Source: Metaphire vulgaris
Taxonomy: Eukaryota; Annelida; Clitellata; Crassiclitellata; Megascolecidae
DNA: 64,000 nt
Direction: 5' to 3'
Assembly (NCBI GenBank): GCA_018105865.1
Contig: CM030840.1
Location: 12,299,794 to 12,363,793 of the forward strand
The position numbers were made by a program, and so were the translations under genes. A model generated the notes under the pieces. The model was not told where the DNA came from. It did no database searches and worked only from the letters and a program-made list of their open reading frames with translations. Positions 41,301 to 55,362 of this stretch are shown piece by piece. Position 1 is the stretch's first letter. Each line of letters begins with the position of its first letter.

Positions 41301-44300
41301 GGAACAGGCTGCTGATAAGGAGTGTCAGCAGGCACCGCAAAAGAGACTATGCTAATTAAGGGTAGGGGCCGACCCGGACGGTTACTAGGGTAGCCTTCAA
41401 AAAAATTGACAGCCTTACTGTTGATATGCGTAAAATTGTTTTCAAATTTCAAAAACTTTGTCTTAATTTAAGGCTAAATTCCCCCCATCCAGCTAAACAT
41501 CTATAGGTAGGCCTATTCTCCCAAATCGCAAATTACAATATCCAGCGCTGCCGAATATCGCACTACAAGAATTATTCTATTGAATATATTCTGGATCAGG
41601 GTTATTTCTAGGATTGTGAATTTGGGGGGTGTCGGGAAAATCTGTGTGTGTGTGTGTGTGTGTGTGTTGGTTGTGGAGAAAGTGGTTGATGTCGGGTTAG
41701 AGTGACCCAGACAACTACAGACATGAGAGATAGAAAAGAATTCGTAATTATCTTCAGGCCGCCAATTACAAACCTCGGTAGAATAAGCAATTAGAAAAAA
41801 CGGTACAAAAAGGTCAGTGAGTTCTGCGGCCTGCGCATTTGGCACGATACCGGATGTGTCTTTTTTTCTGCAAACAAACAGAAGGTTATGCATAGGGTTT
41901 AGGGTTAGGGTTATGGTTAGGGTTAACTAACCCTAACCTTAACTCTAACCCTAAGCCTAACCCTAACCCATAAAGCTGTCTGCTTTAGAACTATTCACAT
42001 TAAGAGCGTACGTCACGCGGTTCATAAATATTCATATAACCTTCTGTTTGTTTGCAGAAAAAAGACGCATACCGGATACCCTGGATAAGTTTAAAAACTA
42101 AAAAACAATTTTTGTTGTTGGTTTATTTATAGGTGCGCGCGTCGAAAGACGGCGGGCTTCTGTCGTTAAGAACCAATGAAAAACTCTCAATTTATATAGC
42201 GCCTTAATAATAGCGCACTGAACGTCCGGCAGAACATGTTATGTACGACCTTTGCACGTCAAGGTTCATTCAAATGCGCGAGATGTGGCCCATGTGGGCA
42301 GTGTTTAATCTAGACTCCTGGACTCCGGGGGAAAACTGAAAAAGCCGAGGGAAGTTAGCTAGGGGGCTGCTGTTAGTTGTAGCTAGTATGCAAAAATTTC
42401 CGGGTGGAATTTGAAATTTCCGGGGGAGAAAAAAGAAGCAACCGCCCCCCACCCGGAAACGGCCTAGGTTAAACCCTGCATGTGGGTGCAGTAGCTGGAA
42501 CGTCGTTATAACGGACTCAGTTATGAAGAGTCACTGAGACAAATGTGGTAAGAATGGCCGGATAATTAAATTGTCAGTGCGAACCAACGGAAAATAATTA
42601 TAACTAGCGAAGGCAACTTTTCATGTTCAAACTGATCCGAAAGTGCCAATTGGCAGACAGACAGCACTGCGGAGGCCAATAGAGCAGCAGAAATTGTTCA
42701 ATGCGAAGTAATTACAGAAAGTCATCACCTCAGAATCACGTGCAGCAGGATCAGATTATTAGCACGACCGCTGTGACCGTTGAACCTATGATGACACCAT
42801 AGAACTCTAAATTGAACTAATGATCGCTCATTTGTCGCGTGCAGTGTACTGCAATGACCCTTAATTAAGTGGCGCGAATAATAACTAGCATACTCCAACT
42901 TCAAGAAACGTCGAATCCGTGGAAACCTAATCCGAAAGTGAGAAATCATTTGAGACCAGTGGCGTAGCCACGAGGGGGTTGGGGGTTAAAACCCCCCTTG
43001 GGCGGCGAAATTTTTTTAAAAATGTATTCCCGTGCAGATTTTATTTTTAAGGCGATTTGGGGGGTGAAACCCCCTTGGCGGTTATCGACGATTTTTTTTT
43101 CAAAACCCCCTTCCGGAAATCCTGGCTACGCCACTGTTTGAGACAGTGTCGTTAGAAGACGTCTTCTCATTCCAACATATACCGGTAAATGTGTTAATTT
43201 TTAACTAATTCGTGGCGGTGGCGGCTCCAGGATTTGGCAAGTGGAGGGGGCGTTAGGGTGGCAAATTCTAATCATGAGGGGCCAACCATTTGTTGTTAGG
43301 TATGTAGTATTAAGTACAGGGTCCCAACAGAGGGCAGGCACTCAATAGGGGCACGGGCCCCCGGGCCCCTTCTGTGGAGCCGCCAGATTCGTGGGCTGAA
43401 AGATAGCGGACTGATAACAAAATTGGCATGCAGCCTAGATCCTAAGGTTGCGGGTTTGATACCCCAAGGAGCCCTAAGGTTCAGTTCACTCAGCATTCAC
43501 ACCAACCCCGCTAGAGTGCAGTGATAAAATGAGCAACAGCAGCAAAAAGCCGTGCAGTCAGACATGCTACGCGAACGCGATACATTAGCCTTTTAGTTTG
43601 AACAGTAATGTAAGCAAGTTGGCAGCTTGCGCCAAAGATGCACAATATGGATTTTAATACAGGAGAGATCCTACTAAGCCACTAAAACTGCAGAATATTT
43701 GTTATTGGTTAATTAATTTGTTATTGGTTATAAATAACTGTTATCTATCAAAGTAATATCCAGTTCGTCTCTAGTGCCAATTCAGTTTCCAATGGCCCCA
43801 GTAAAACTTCAGTCGTTGCTACCCTTTAATATAATATATAATATAATATAACAAGGTTTAAAGTGGTTCAGTAGGGACTTCCCTGTGTGAGAACCACTGT
43901 CGTTCCCGTCCAATCTAATTTCCTAAACTACTAGGGTTTATTTTGAACTCGTTCACAGCTGTGGCCGTTACTATCCTCTCATCCAGTTCATTCCATCTGT
44001 CCACCACTCTTTCCATTACATCTGATTCACAAAATTTTCAATTAAGTTCTGAACCTAAACAAATCGACCAAACTGAAAGACGTGAGGCCTATTCTCGGTA
44101 CAGTTCTTTCTCAGCGGATTCCAAATGTCTTTAGAAATATCTCCGCTATACATCTCCAGAGGAACCTCATAATTCCCTCAAAGTTTGGAATGCATACCGG
44201 TGGTAAATGAGAAGCTGCACTGGTGCTCTCTGTCAATCCGACATACCGGAGCAGGTGTGGCCGTCTGGTTTAAGAAAACGCTTGGAAGAAACACACCCAC

Positions 44301-46208
44301 ATTGGCCCAAATACATATACTCAGAGACGTCTGGGTTGGGTTGGGTCAGACTTTCCATATTAATGGTGGGTTGGGTTGGGTCAGAAAATAAGTCAAGGCT
44401 TAAGAAATTGTAATGCAGTACGATCGGCTGGGTTGGGTTGGGTCAGGCTACACTGTTACCGGCATGGGTTGGGAATTTGATGGCATGGGTTGGATTGGGT
44501 TCTAAAAAATGGACCCATGGACATCTCTGCATACACTATCGTATGTAATCCGAGAACGTATCTATGGATTAGAAACCTGTAATGTCTTCTCATAAAGATG
44601 AGGCACGGAGCTAAAGATTTCACAGCCTCCAGTTCTAAATACCGGTATATTCCAACCATTTTAAAATCAGTTTTATAATTTGTAACACCCTAAAGTTCAC
44701 TGTTTCAAGTAGTTTGTAAAACAGTGTTGCGAGATTTTTTAAAAAGATAATATATAGGCCTAATTATATAAATATATCGGCAATTCAGGTGGCATACCAA
44801 TCATCTATTAGCCTGAATAGAGTCTCTTGGCCATCATCATATAACAGCCAGATAAGACATTTTATATACACCAGGTCCACAAAAAGCAGAAACATACCGA
44901 TAGTTCTGATTTGTTGCAAAAACTCTTACTTTAGAAACATTATAACATATATCTCTGTAAATGTAAGGTCACTGGGACAGATAAGAGACATCTTTCGCTG
45001 TCAGATAGCCATGCATTTTTATTGTCCCGAAAGGCATTTGCAGGTAGCTGTTTCACAGCAACCTGTTAAAAGTTCTAGCTATCATAGATACGGTATCATG
45101 GCAGTCAACGCAAATCTACACCTAACCAAGTGCAAGCAAGATACAAGAGACTGTGTGTGCGTGCGTGCGTGTGCGTGCATATATGATGGATACAGTGGTT
45201 TTTAGCACAGAAAATATCTTACAAAACCACTTTAATCCTGCAGAAAATTTGGTTCACTTCACTAGGCTGGTTACATTTCTACACTTTTCTAGTTTCTCAT
45301 TTACCGGTATGCATTCCAATCCTTGATAGGATTATAAGATTGCTCAGAAGATTTAGCAGTAATATTTTTAAGACACAGTAATATCAGTGATGGGCAACTA
45401 GTAAACTAATTAGTTACTAACAAAATGTTTAACTAGATTTTGTAGTTATCTTCAGAACAGAGGCATAGCTAGGGGAGCAGGGGGCATATGCCCCCGGCGC
45501 CGAGGTGGGGGGGCGCCAAAATCGGGCTTCTGGATAAACAATAAATAAGAAGAAGCAATGCGACGACGTTTTTTGCTCTTCTGGAGCATAGAGAGAGGGG
45601 GCGCCGTAGAGAGTTGAGGGCGCCTAATGAACACATATGATGACCTTTTTTGCTCTTCAGGAGTTAAGGGTGCCAACAGTGCACCTTGACCCCGGTCGCC
45701 GAACACCCTCGCTACGCCTCTGCTTCATAGTTTAATTAAATATAAATAGTTGAGTTAAAATGCCAGTTTAACTGAACAATTTTAGTTAATAACTAAATAG
45801 TTTAACTAAAACTTTTTAGTTGGTATCCAGAATTCTCAATAACAGTACCTTTTTTATCTATTCCTTTCTGGGTCATTTTTTCCAAACAAACTTGACAAAC
45901 TTGTGTTCCTGCATTCTAGACTAAGACTTAAATATTAAATAGACAATGATTAATGATTTCGATGGTTCATTGACTGATATGTTCATGTTGCGACTGATAC
46001 CTGGGAAATAGTTGAAAAATTAGTTGCAAAAAGTTAAACCATATTTTTTAAGTTTAGTTAACTATTTTAGAAAGTTAGTTTGCAACTAAAAGTTTAACTA
46101 CTTCTAGTTTAAATTTAGTTGCAGTTAAACTAATGGTTTTTAGTTACGGTAGTTGCCCATCACTGAGAATGTAATATATATATATATATATTGTATATAT
46201 ACTGCATA

Positions 46209-46253
<45 letters not shown>

Positions 46254-49200
46254 GCATGCAACAGACGGAACAAGGAGCATGGATGGTATGACTGTCAGCA
46301 GGTTCATTATGGCCTACATGTACATTAGGGTGCCCGCCAAACCAATGTAAAATTTTGAAGTTGAGAAATGTTAATGTGGTACCCCCTCAACTTGTTACCC
46401 CTTATAAGAGCAGCAACAGTGCAAAATTTCAGCTCTTTATGACAACATTTACTGGTTGCTCAACATGTTGAAAGTTTAGTGAAAAATGCCATTTAGCGAA
46501 TTTTCTAAAACTTGCTTGTTGTGCACTTGTTGTGCAACTTTTATTGCTCAATGCCCAATGTCATTGGCATCTGCTACTTATCTATTTGAATATTTTAAAA
46601 AATAGATGAATATTCTATGATTACCAATTTTGTTTTTTGCAGACAACATTTAGAATAATTATAATTATTAACTGTCAAATTAGCACTGCCACCGGTTAAT
46701 ATTTATAAGCATTAAACTGTAACAAGCGTGCTTTGTTATATACAATTAATTAATTATTTAGCAAATTATCATGTCTTTATTACCAACAACCAGTGTGTAC
46801 AGTACTGTTTTATGTCACTTATGGTTAATAATATGGGTAATAGTACAAATTTCAGGTTATGTATGAATTGTGTGGTGCAGCTATTATAGCAAGCATATTC
46901 TTGGCAAAATATTGTTGTAATATTAGATGAAATTATGGAACGCATTATCACATTTTATATCAGCATGTAATCTGCTTAAAGTAATTAGAATAGCTTGACT
47001 ACAGTTTCGTGAACAGATGGCAAACGCTGGCAAATTTTGATCCATCCTTAACTTCAGTAGTACACTGGGATGGCAAGATGTTGCCAGATACTGTAGGCTG
47101 TGAACAAGTTGATAGGCTGTCAATCTTGGTATCAAGTTTTCAAGTGGAGCAGGTACTTAGTTTTCCAAACCCACCTATATGTACCAGAGCAATGCAGTTG
47201 TACAACAATGATTACAGAATGGGCATTCACAGTCACGTGAAAGACATGTGCTTCGACAGCTTTGAATACTGGCATACGAAGTGGAGTTTGTCATGATAGA
47301 GACCATGCTTTACTAGAACTTTTGCATCTGGTATGCCAACTTCATGTGCATGAAGTAGTAGTTGGTGGTGTTTTTAGAGACTGTTGTGACCGATCATCTC
47401 TGGTCCAGATATTGGCTTATTCATTTATTTATGGTACCCAGGTCTATGTACCGAGTCCACTGGATGGTCAAGCTGCTGAACTGTGCAAAAGTGCGGATGT
47501 TTATAGAACAGCTCAAACACGTGAAGAAACTGCAGTGAAGGAGATGAGCCTTTTTGGATGCCTGTTGTATGCAAAAACCTGGACATTATGTCCAAGACCA
47601 ACAGCTGTTCCTGCCAATGACCGGAACTTTTGTTAAGATAGCAAAATACTACGTGGCTTTGAACAAGGGCATTTCCGATGCTGCATATCAGCATACATAT
47701 ATGGTACCTGAGTGAGGAAGTAATAGCCTTTGCATTTCTTTGACGACATTGCGGCAGCCGTATTAAAACGAAAGATGAGCCATGCACTTAGTAGACTGAA
47801 ACACCTAAAGGAATTCAGTTCAAGCCCAGTACCATTTCTGAAAAGGAGCTCAGCGGCTTTGTCATAAACAATACTAAGTCTTTCTTTAATGCTCTTAGCC
47901 TGACTGCTGATCTCCTCACACACCCACATGTCAAGACAGCTAGTAAAACCGTGATGAATTTCAGGTAACCAAAAAATATCTCAACAGTTTGGCAGTTGTA
48001 AATGACAGGACAGAGTGAGCTTTCAAACTGGTGCATGACTTTCACAACTATACAGTATTGCGACAAATAAGAACAGAAAAGTATCTTATATCAAAACACA
48101 GACCAAAGTAACCAGAAGCAAGAAAGTCGTTGTTTGTCGGTGCCAATGTTGATGTTCCACAGACCGCACTAGGGACCTGAGACGCACTAGGCTTAATAGA
48201 ATGGCAATTGATAATTTTCTTGGAGGCAATTGAACCTTCTAGTTCTTGAGAATATTTACAACTTTATTGTTAACCTGGTGCCTCACAGTATTAAAAGTAT
48301 GCATTTAACTGTCGAAGAACTTATATGGAATTTCCACATGTTAAAATTTTCATCTATTTAGAAACCTGACAACTTTAGAGCAGTTGAGCAACCATTAAAT
48401 TTGAGTTTAAAAATCTGAAAAAATTACAGAGAACTTACTTCACAGCACATAACAAAATGGGAGGGTACCACAGTAGAAATTAAGAACTTCAGTTTTGACG
48501 GGCACCCTAATGTACATACTTACTTACCATGAATACAGTAAAAACCCTTTAACACAGACTTCAGAGGATTGGAAAAATGATTCCATGTAGGCTAATGCAC
48601 AAGTCTGTGTTAACCAAGTACGGAACGAAACGGTCTGTGCTAACCGCGGTGCCACGTTAAGTGAACCCGCTTACGGGGTCTTAACTGTAGATGGCGTAAT
48701 CTCAGACAGGCAACATGGTGGGGGGGGGTTAGCCAGGATCTGACTGCTGCACGGCATTCCCTCTAGAGGATACACAAGGCACACGCACACCACAAGTGCA
48801 TTAAGACAAAAAGTCCCAGGTCACGCCTGCCAAACAGGTGCTCCAAATTACAAATGACCTCGCGGTCGCTGAGTCACGGCTCCAATTTCAGTTCTGATCG
48901 GATCCAGCACAAAGCAGGAGCAACAGAGACACAAGAAGACCTGCATGGGTCGAAAGTCACCAGACCAGCACAACTCTGCAGACCACAAGCTGCTACACGG
49001 TTTAACCTTTGCCTACCACAAAATCAAAAAATGACCACAGCATCAAGAACACTGACCAACAAAGATCTCATTAAGCAAAGACCTCTCTAAACTAGATTCA
49101 ACTCGGATTGTCATGTACCACTTTGAAAGAGGCCAATTACCTTTTATTCAGTGGAAGAAAATGATTCTAGGACGATTGGCCATAAAACGATTGACCATAG

Positions 49201-50807
49201 GACGATTGACCATAGGACGTTTGACCATAGAACGTTTGACCATAGCAAAACACATTAAGTAAATAGTGTTCCTAGCGGGTGCGGTAGTGTTCCTAAAGCA
49301 ATAGACAGACTTAACCTCAAGTCTTGACCATTGGTACTTTTTGTATAACCATAGCCCAAAATATAACCCTAACCCTAAACCTAACCCAGGCCCTATTGTG
49401 ACTGAAAGTGTCTCTTGTGGGTGCATGTAGTGTGTAGTGTCCGTAAAAGTCCACTGATAATACACAAAATCTCGTTAGTGTGGTCAATCGTCCACATACT
49501 GAAGAAAATACCAAAATTAAATAACATTCATCATCATCATCATTGCTTTCTGCCAACCCATTGGTGGCAATAGCTGGGCACAAAACATTTCCAAGAGGCA
49601 TCGTCACCATCCTGCCCTCTGCCAGCTCTTCAGCGGCAATAGCGAGACACAGAATGTTGATCAGCCTCCTGTTCCCGTCTTGTGTCCTTCCATGACACTG
49701 TTTTCGCCGAGCACTGGTCATGACTTCTCGGTATATATGTGGTCAATCGTCCACATACTGAAGAAAATGCCAAAATTAAATAACATTAACTTTAAATATT
49801 GTATATTGAATAAGTAACTGAAATCAATAGTCAATATCATCCTAATCGCCTTACAGATGATGTTCTAATTTATTAGAACCAGACTTCAAATGACCTGCAA
49901 TGTTTACCCATCAGAAGATCCATTTCAAAGAGGATAACCTCAGTGGCTCAAATGTATACCGGTAAGAGCATCCCAAGAATAACTGGCAAAATATTGTGTT
50001 GTAGATAAAGACCATAAAGTGTGTGCAAAAGTCAGTTATGAAAAACCTGTCCATCACCACACAAGCATTTACTGAACATATCCACACGCACATACACACA
50101 CACATATGGAGACAACCGACAAGCAGATATATTACAGGCATGCTTCGTAATATATTACAGAATGACGGTTATCAGGGTAAATCCATCGGGACAATCTGCG
50201 CTAGACAGTCTGATGTTAATCAAATGCAAATCTAAATGACAGTTGGAACCAGGTCAAGCAGGAAGAGCAAGTACTGGACAACACGGACAGCCAGCTAGCT
50301 AAACCAAATAGGACAGGCGTATTTTTCCGGACTGACCCAGAGCCAGCTATATTTAGCACGGAGTGATCTTGGCAAGGAATTCTATAGCTCATAGCTTTGG
50401 GCCATACAATGAAAACCATTGAACGCCAAGTTATTAAGCAAGAGTCCACACACTATTAAATAATTTAGCATTTTAAAAACATTTAAATTACATTACGTTT
50501 ACCTATACGAGTTCTTTCCTTTTCACAAACTGTTAACTCTCTTCTTAATCATTTTGTCATCTTAGTTTTACTCTAACTTCGATTAAGTTAAATCAGGTTA
50601 CCTCCTAGTGGGAATTTCCTTCCCTTCCCTTCTCAATCAATTAATCAATCAATCAATCAAACTTCTATGGCGTCACTCTGGTAACTTTTCTCACTCTCAC
50701 CATATGGATACCTCCTGGTATTACTATTTGCTATTTAAAACAATGATCTAAATTTCTGTTAATTTAAATATGTATTCACTAATGATTTGTATAAATTTAA
50801 ATTGACC

Positions 50808-50866
<59 letters not shown>

Positions 50867-53800
50867 AACCGTTATGCAAATTATTCTTAAACTGGATATT
50901 CTGACGCTATGTTTCTTTAATAATTTCATTGATTTATTCTTATTTGGCTTTGTGAGAAATCTGTATCTTTTTGAACACCCTGTACATCAGCATAAAGTGT
51001 TGAAATAAAGTTCAGCTCAGTTCAATTTAACCAGATGAAACTTTATACCCACTCTTTCTAAAGTGTGGAAAGCTGTAAGTTGTTTATCAAAAAGCTAATT
51101 GCTAGTACAGTTCACCTCTAAAACCCCTTGCCCATCACTAGAATTAGTCAAACAATAAACACCGGCAAAAAACAGACTCAAAATACATGCTCCAAATTCA
51201 TTAAATCATTATAACTGCAGTCTTCACACTGTGATACTTCAGCACAGAGTCCTATCAGCAATTATTATTACATTTGAATGATCACATCACAGATCAACGG
51301 AGAAAGACTCCATTAACCTTAATAAGGTAGGCATGCATAATAACCAGTAAAGTTGGTAGGCAAAACAACAGTCAAGTCTTACAGGCATTTATAATGCATA
51401 GCCATGTATAGAATAACCGGTAGTTAACAATGTTGACAGCACAGTGTTGACACCGTATATTCTGGGGAGTGGTGCCAATTTTCAAAATATACGTCAAGCT
51501 CACTAGTGTTGATAAACCGTTAATAGAGATTATATACAAGAACATGTCTACTTCCAGAAGTCCCTGCTGTGTATAACTGGCAAATGATTGGACTTGGACA
51601 GTTCAAGGACTCCCAAGAGTAATTATCTTCTGGACCTAAAGCTGCCACCAGTTACAGTTAACATGCAGATATCCAACAGACAAGAAACCAACGGCATTTA
51701 CCGATAGATGCAAAGGCATTACAAGTCTTCAAGCCCAATATTCCAGGGTCCAATAGTCACTTGCATCTGATGTGCTGGGTCACCTTTAGTTCCCACGAGA
51801 CAAATACTTCAAATACCTATAAAATCCTGGACTCTGTGAGTGAAATAAATACAGGTACTGTGCTTTTGAAAATCAATAGACTTCAAAACGACTTCCAACA
51901 TGAATATCAAACTTTTAAATGGGGCCCATATAATAAGCCTTAGTCACAATCTTTGCAGCATTTGACATTTATTCAAACTGTGGGCAGTGTTTATTCTAGG
52001 CCTTCTTAGGGGAATTCCCCCCTCCCAAAGTTTGAAAAGTCCCCCCAAATTTTTTTAGATGTTGGCTGGGGGAATGGAAATTTCCCCTTTTAACGTGTGG
52101 AAACTCAAACCTTGTCCCCCCCCAAACATTTCAAAATCCCCCCAATGTCAAGGGGGCTAGAATAAACACTGAACTGTGGCCCATTCTAAAATCATGTTTG
52201 ATTGATACATAATTTTTGTGTAGTTGTTTTCCTGCGTCTTTCATGTAAGTAGCTGACTTTTCTCAACAGTTATAGACCACTGTTGCTTGAAAACAGCTTG
52301 AAATGCTGCATTAAACCTACAGGCAATAAATGGTCATATCACAAACAGTAGCGGTTCCAAGAACACTCATAGTGGGGGATGAATTTCTAGGAAGATGGTG
52401 GGGGATGCAATGATTTCTAAGAAGATCCCGCCAATTGTCAAAGGAATTATATGTAAACGGTTAAGAAGAAATCTGTAGATTTGATTTATAAAATATAATG
52501 TTCAGAATTGACAATGTATAAAAGCCATTTTAAACTGATTATACAAAGTCATAGTGCAAAATCGAGTTTTACCCAAACATTTTGGAACTGCGGCCCACCT
52601 CAGCGGTTTTGTAACATGCCGCGACCCTAATCATAGTATGTAATAATATAATTTTTAAAATGCATTAGGCCATCTGGCGAACGTTAATTGAAAATAATCT
52701 GAGTTTTGAATAAACGGCAAGCCAAATCTCTGATTCGATTCAGATGAAAATATGGCAAATATATTTAGGCAGAATTATTAATATTTTTGCCAAATAAGAC
52801 AAAATGAGAGAGATAGATATTTAAATTTCTTGAATATCATCTTTTTAAAATTTCGCAGGAACATACCTTTGTTACGCGTCTTAATAATCCTATGAGTCTC
52901 GCAAAATCGCTTAACCGAAAGGTTTATGCAGTACTGCTGGTCGCTAGATATTCCCTATTGTTATTGGAGTTTCAGAGCAAAATAGTCGGAATACGCTTTC
53001 CTTGCGTTATTGCAAAATAATGTTAATTTTAAAAAGTGCTATAGGCCAGGGTTTCTTAAACTTTATAGAACTGCGGCTCACTTCAGCGACTTAGTAACAT
53101 GCTGCGACCCTGCAAACTTATTGTCAACTAAAATTGGATAAAACACTGATCATTTTAATATAAGTTGTGTATGGAGGATTTACAGGCATATCAATTTCTT
53201 AAAACCTAAGCCTACTTTCAATTTTCAAGGCTTGTGACATTGTGGTATTGGTTAGAAAATGGCACTTTTGAATCTAATATCACGCTACCACGCGCCCCAC
53301 TAGAAGGAGCCATGCGACCCACTTTTGGGTCGCGACCCACAGTTTGGGAAACACATGGTCTATAGATATGTCCATTATCTTTGCGAATACCGGTATAAAT
53401 CAAGGCTAATCCGTTTAGACGATCATCTTCCAATGAAGACGCATTTTTGGTGGGCCGGTGGGGGGGAGGCATCCCCAGTCATAGTCAACCTGGAACCGTC
53501 CCTGATCACAGACACACACACACACATTCCAAAACATCAAATAATCCAACAGATACTTCACTACACAAACAAAAGCAGAGGATCACGAGAACGTTCCAGA
53601 ACAGCAGTAAATCCTCCAGGATGTTTAGAAACAGGAACATCCTGGGAAGAACATCCAACAATTGGTTATAAATGGGGTGAAAATTGCAGTCTTGTTCTAC
53701 TGCTGACGAAGAAATCCTCTTACAACTGTAAACAAAGTCAACCCGGAGCACCCACCGAGTAGCACTAAAATGACTAAAGCAAAGCACAAGCGACCACACA

Positions 53801-55305
53801 CAACACTGTACAGTTGTTGTAATACTACTGAGAAACTGGATTAACTGCTTAATCTTAACACTTTGCCCCCGCAATCCGTATAACCAATGTGTTATACAGC
53901 CAAAATATCGACCTTAAGTGGCTAAAAGGTTAAGTATTAGTATTATGGGCCATCCATAAATGACGTCACGCGATTATGGCAGTTTTTTTATCCTCCCCTC
54001 GTCACAAAAGTCAGATCCCCTCAAATATGACGTCACAACGCGTTAACCCCCCCCCCAATCATTTTGTCGTCTTTCCAATGTCAATATTAATGTTTCCTTT
54101 GAAAATATTCATTATAATTATTATAGTTGAAACAATATTCAGAAACTTTTTCAAATTCTTTTTTAAAATGAAGTGTGTAATAATTATAAGTGTAAAATAC
54201 GTTCAATTTTGCGGTGACATAGCACTGCAGTATTAATAAAAATATTTAGTATTAAGTGACGTCACATTTCTGGAAACCCCCTCCCCGTCGTCACACATCG
54301 TCACAAATGTTTGAACTTCTTCCCCCTAAGTGCGTGACGTCATTTATGGACGGCCCCTTACCGTAAGTGTACTGTCTCAGCCATATAAAGTAACTACAAA
54401 CCGAATGGTAAAACATTGGTCACTCAAAATGATCCACTTAACCTTTGACCCATGACCCAAGTGTTCCATGGGTCATTGACAAGTAAACATTTATAATATC
54501 TGTTACTTCATGAATGTCAAAACTAATGTTGAGTATCGCACATAATATTTAACATATTAAGCACACAGGGGCGGCGCTGGAGGGGAGGGTCCGGACCCAC
54601 CCAGCCTCGGGCAGGGACACCCGAGCAAATCTTGCAGATCCGTAGAGAAATTTTGTTTGGGGTGGGGAGGGGAGGGTTAATCTGAGTTTGGTCCTGGTTG
54701 TGTTCAGTGGGATCATATTACGAGATTGCATTAGACCCACCCAGCCAAAAAAAACCAGCGCCGCCCCTGATAGCACATACAGTAAACTACATCAGAACAA
54801 ACCGATACAAAATTTGACCAACACAAGTACACCGGTAATCAAGAGTAGCATAGCAATAACAACCTGACCCGAGATTTTACTTACTTACTTACTTAGCATC
54901 AGAACCGCAGAGAAAAATGAAACATTGCACTGAAGATGTCGATTTGTCAACAGGTGTGAACTTGAGATTAAATTCCGTGTGTTGCACCAGTCTTGAAAAT
55001 GTCCTGGGTCAAGACCCACTGACCCAAGATGACCCATGGAATATTGCTGACCCATAACCCATTGCCATCTCTGCAACAAGGCACATGCTGTATGTGCACT
55101 TGAGGGTTTGAATATTTAGCAGTTCTCAGTAAACTTGAAGTCGTGATGTGAAACAGCATTTAGAATTAGTTTTTCCGCCATAGTCTGTCTTGTTGTTTCC
55201 CTCTGACTGATCTCTGGAATGACCTGGTCTTTTGCGGATGAATTTGAAGTACCATCGATTGATACCCTTGGGTATTAGAAATGGTGCTATAGAAGCGTAA
55301 CTAAC

Positions 55306-55362
<57 letters not shown>

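Noticed and set aside
43395..43510. Functional tRNA gene
   Set aside because: A B-box-like sequence is present but no cloverleaf can be drawn, so at most it is a SINE head.
47425..48066. Minus-strand ORFs within the 46.3-48.5 kb element
   Set aside because: The recognisable transposase motifs are on the plus strand; these frames are shadows.
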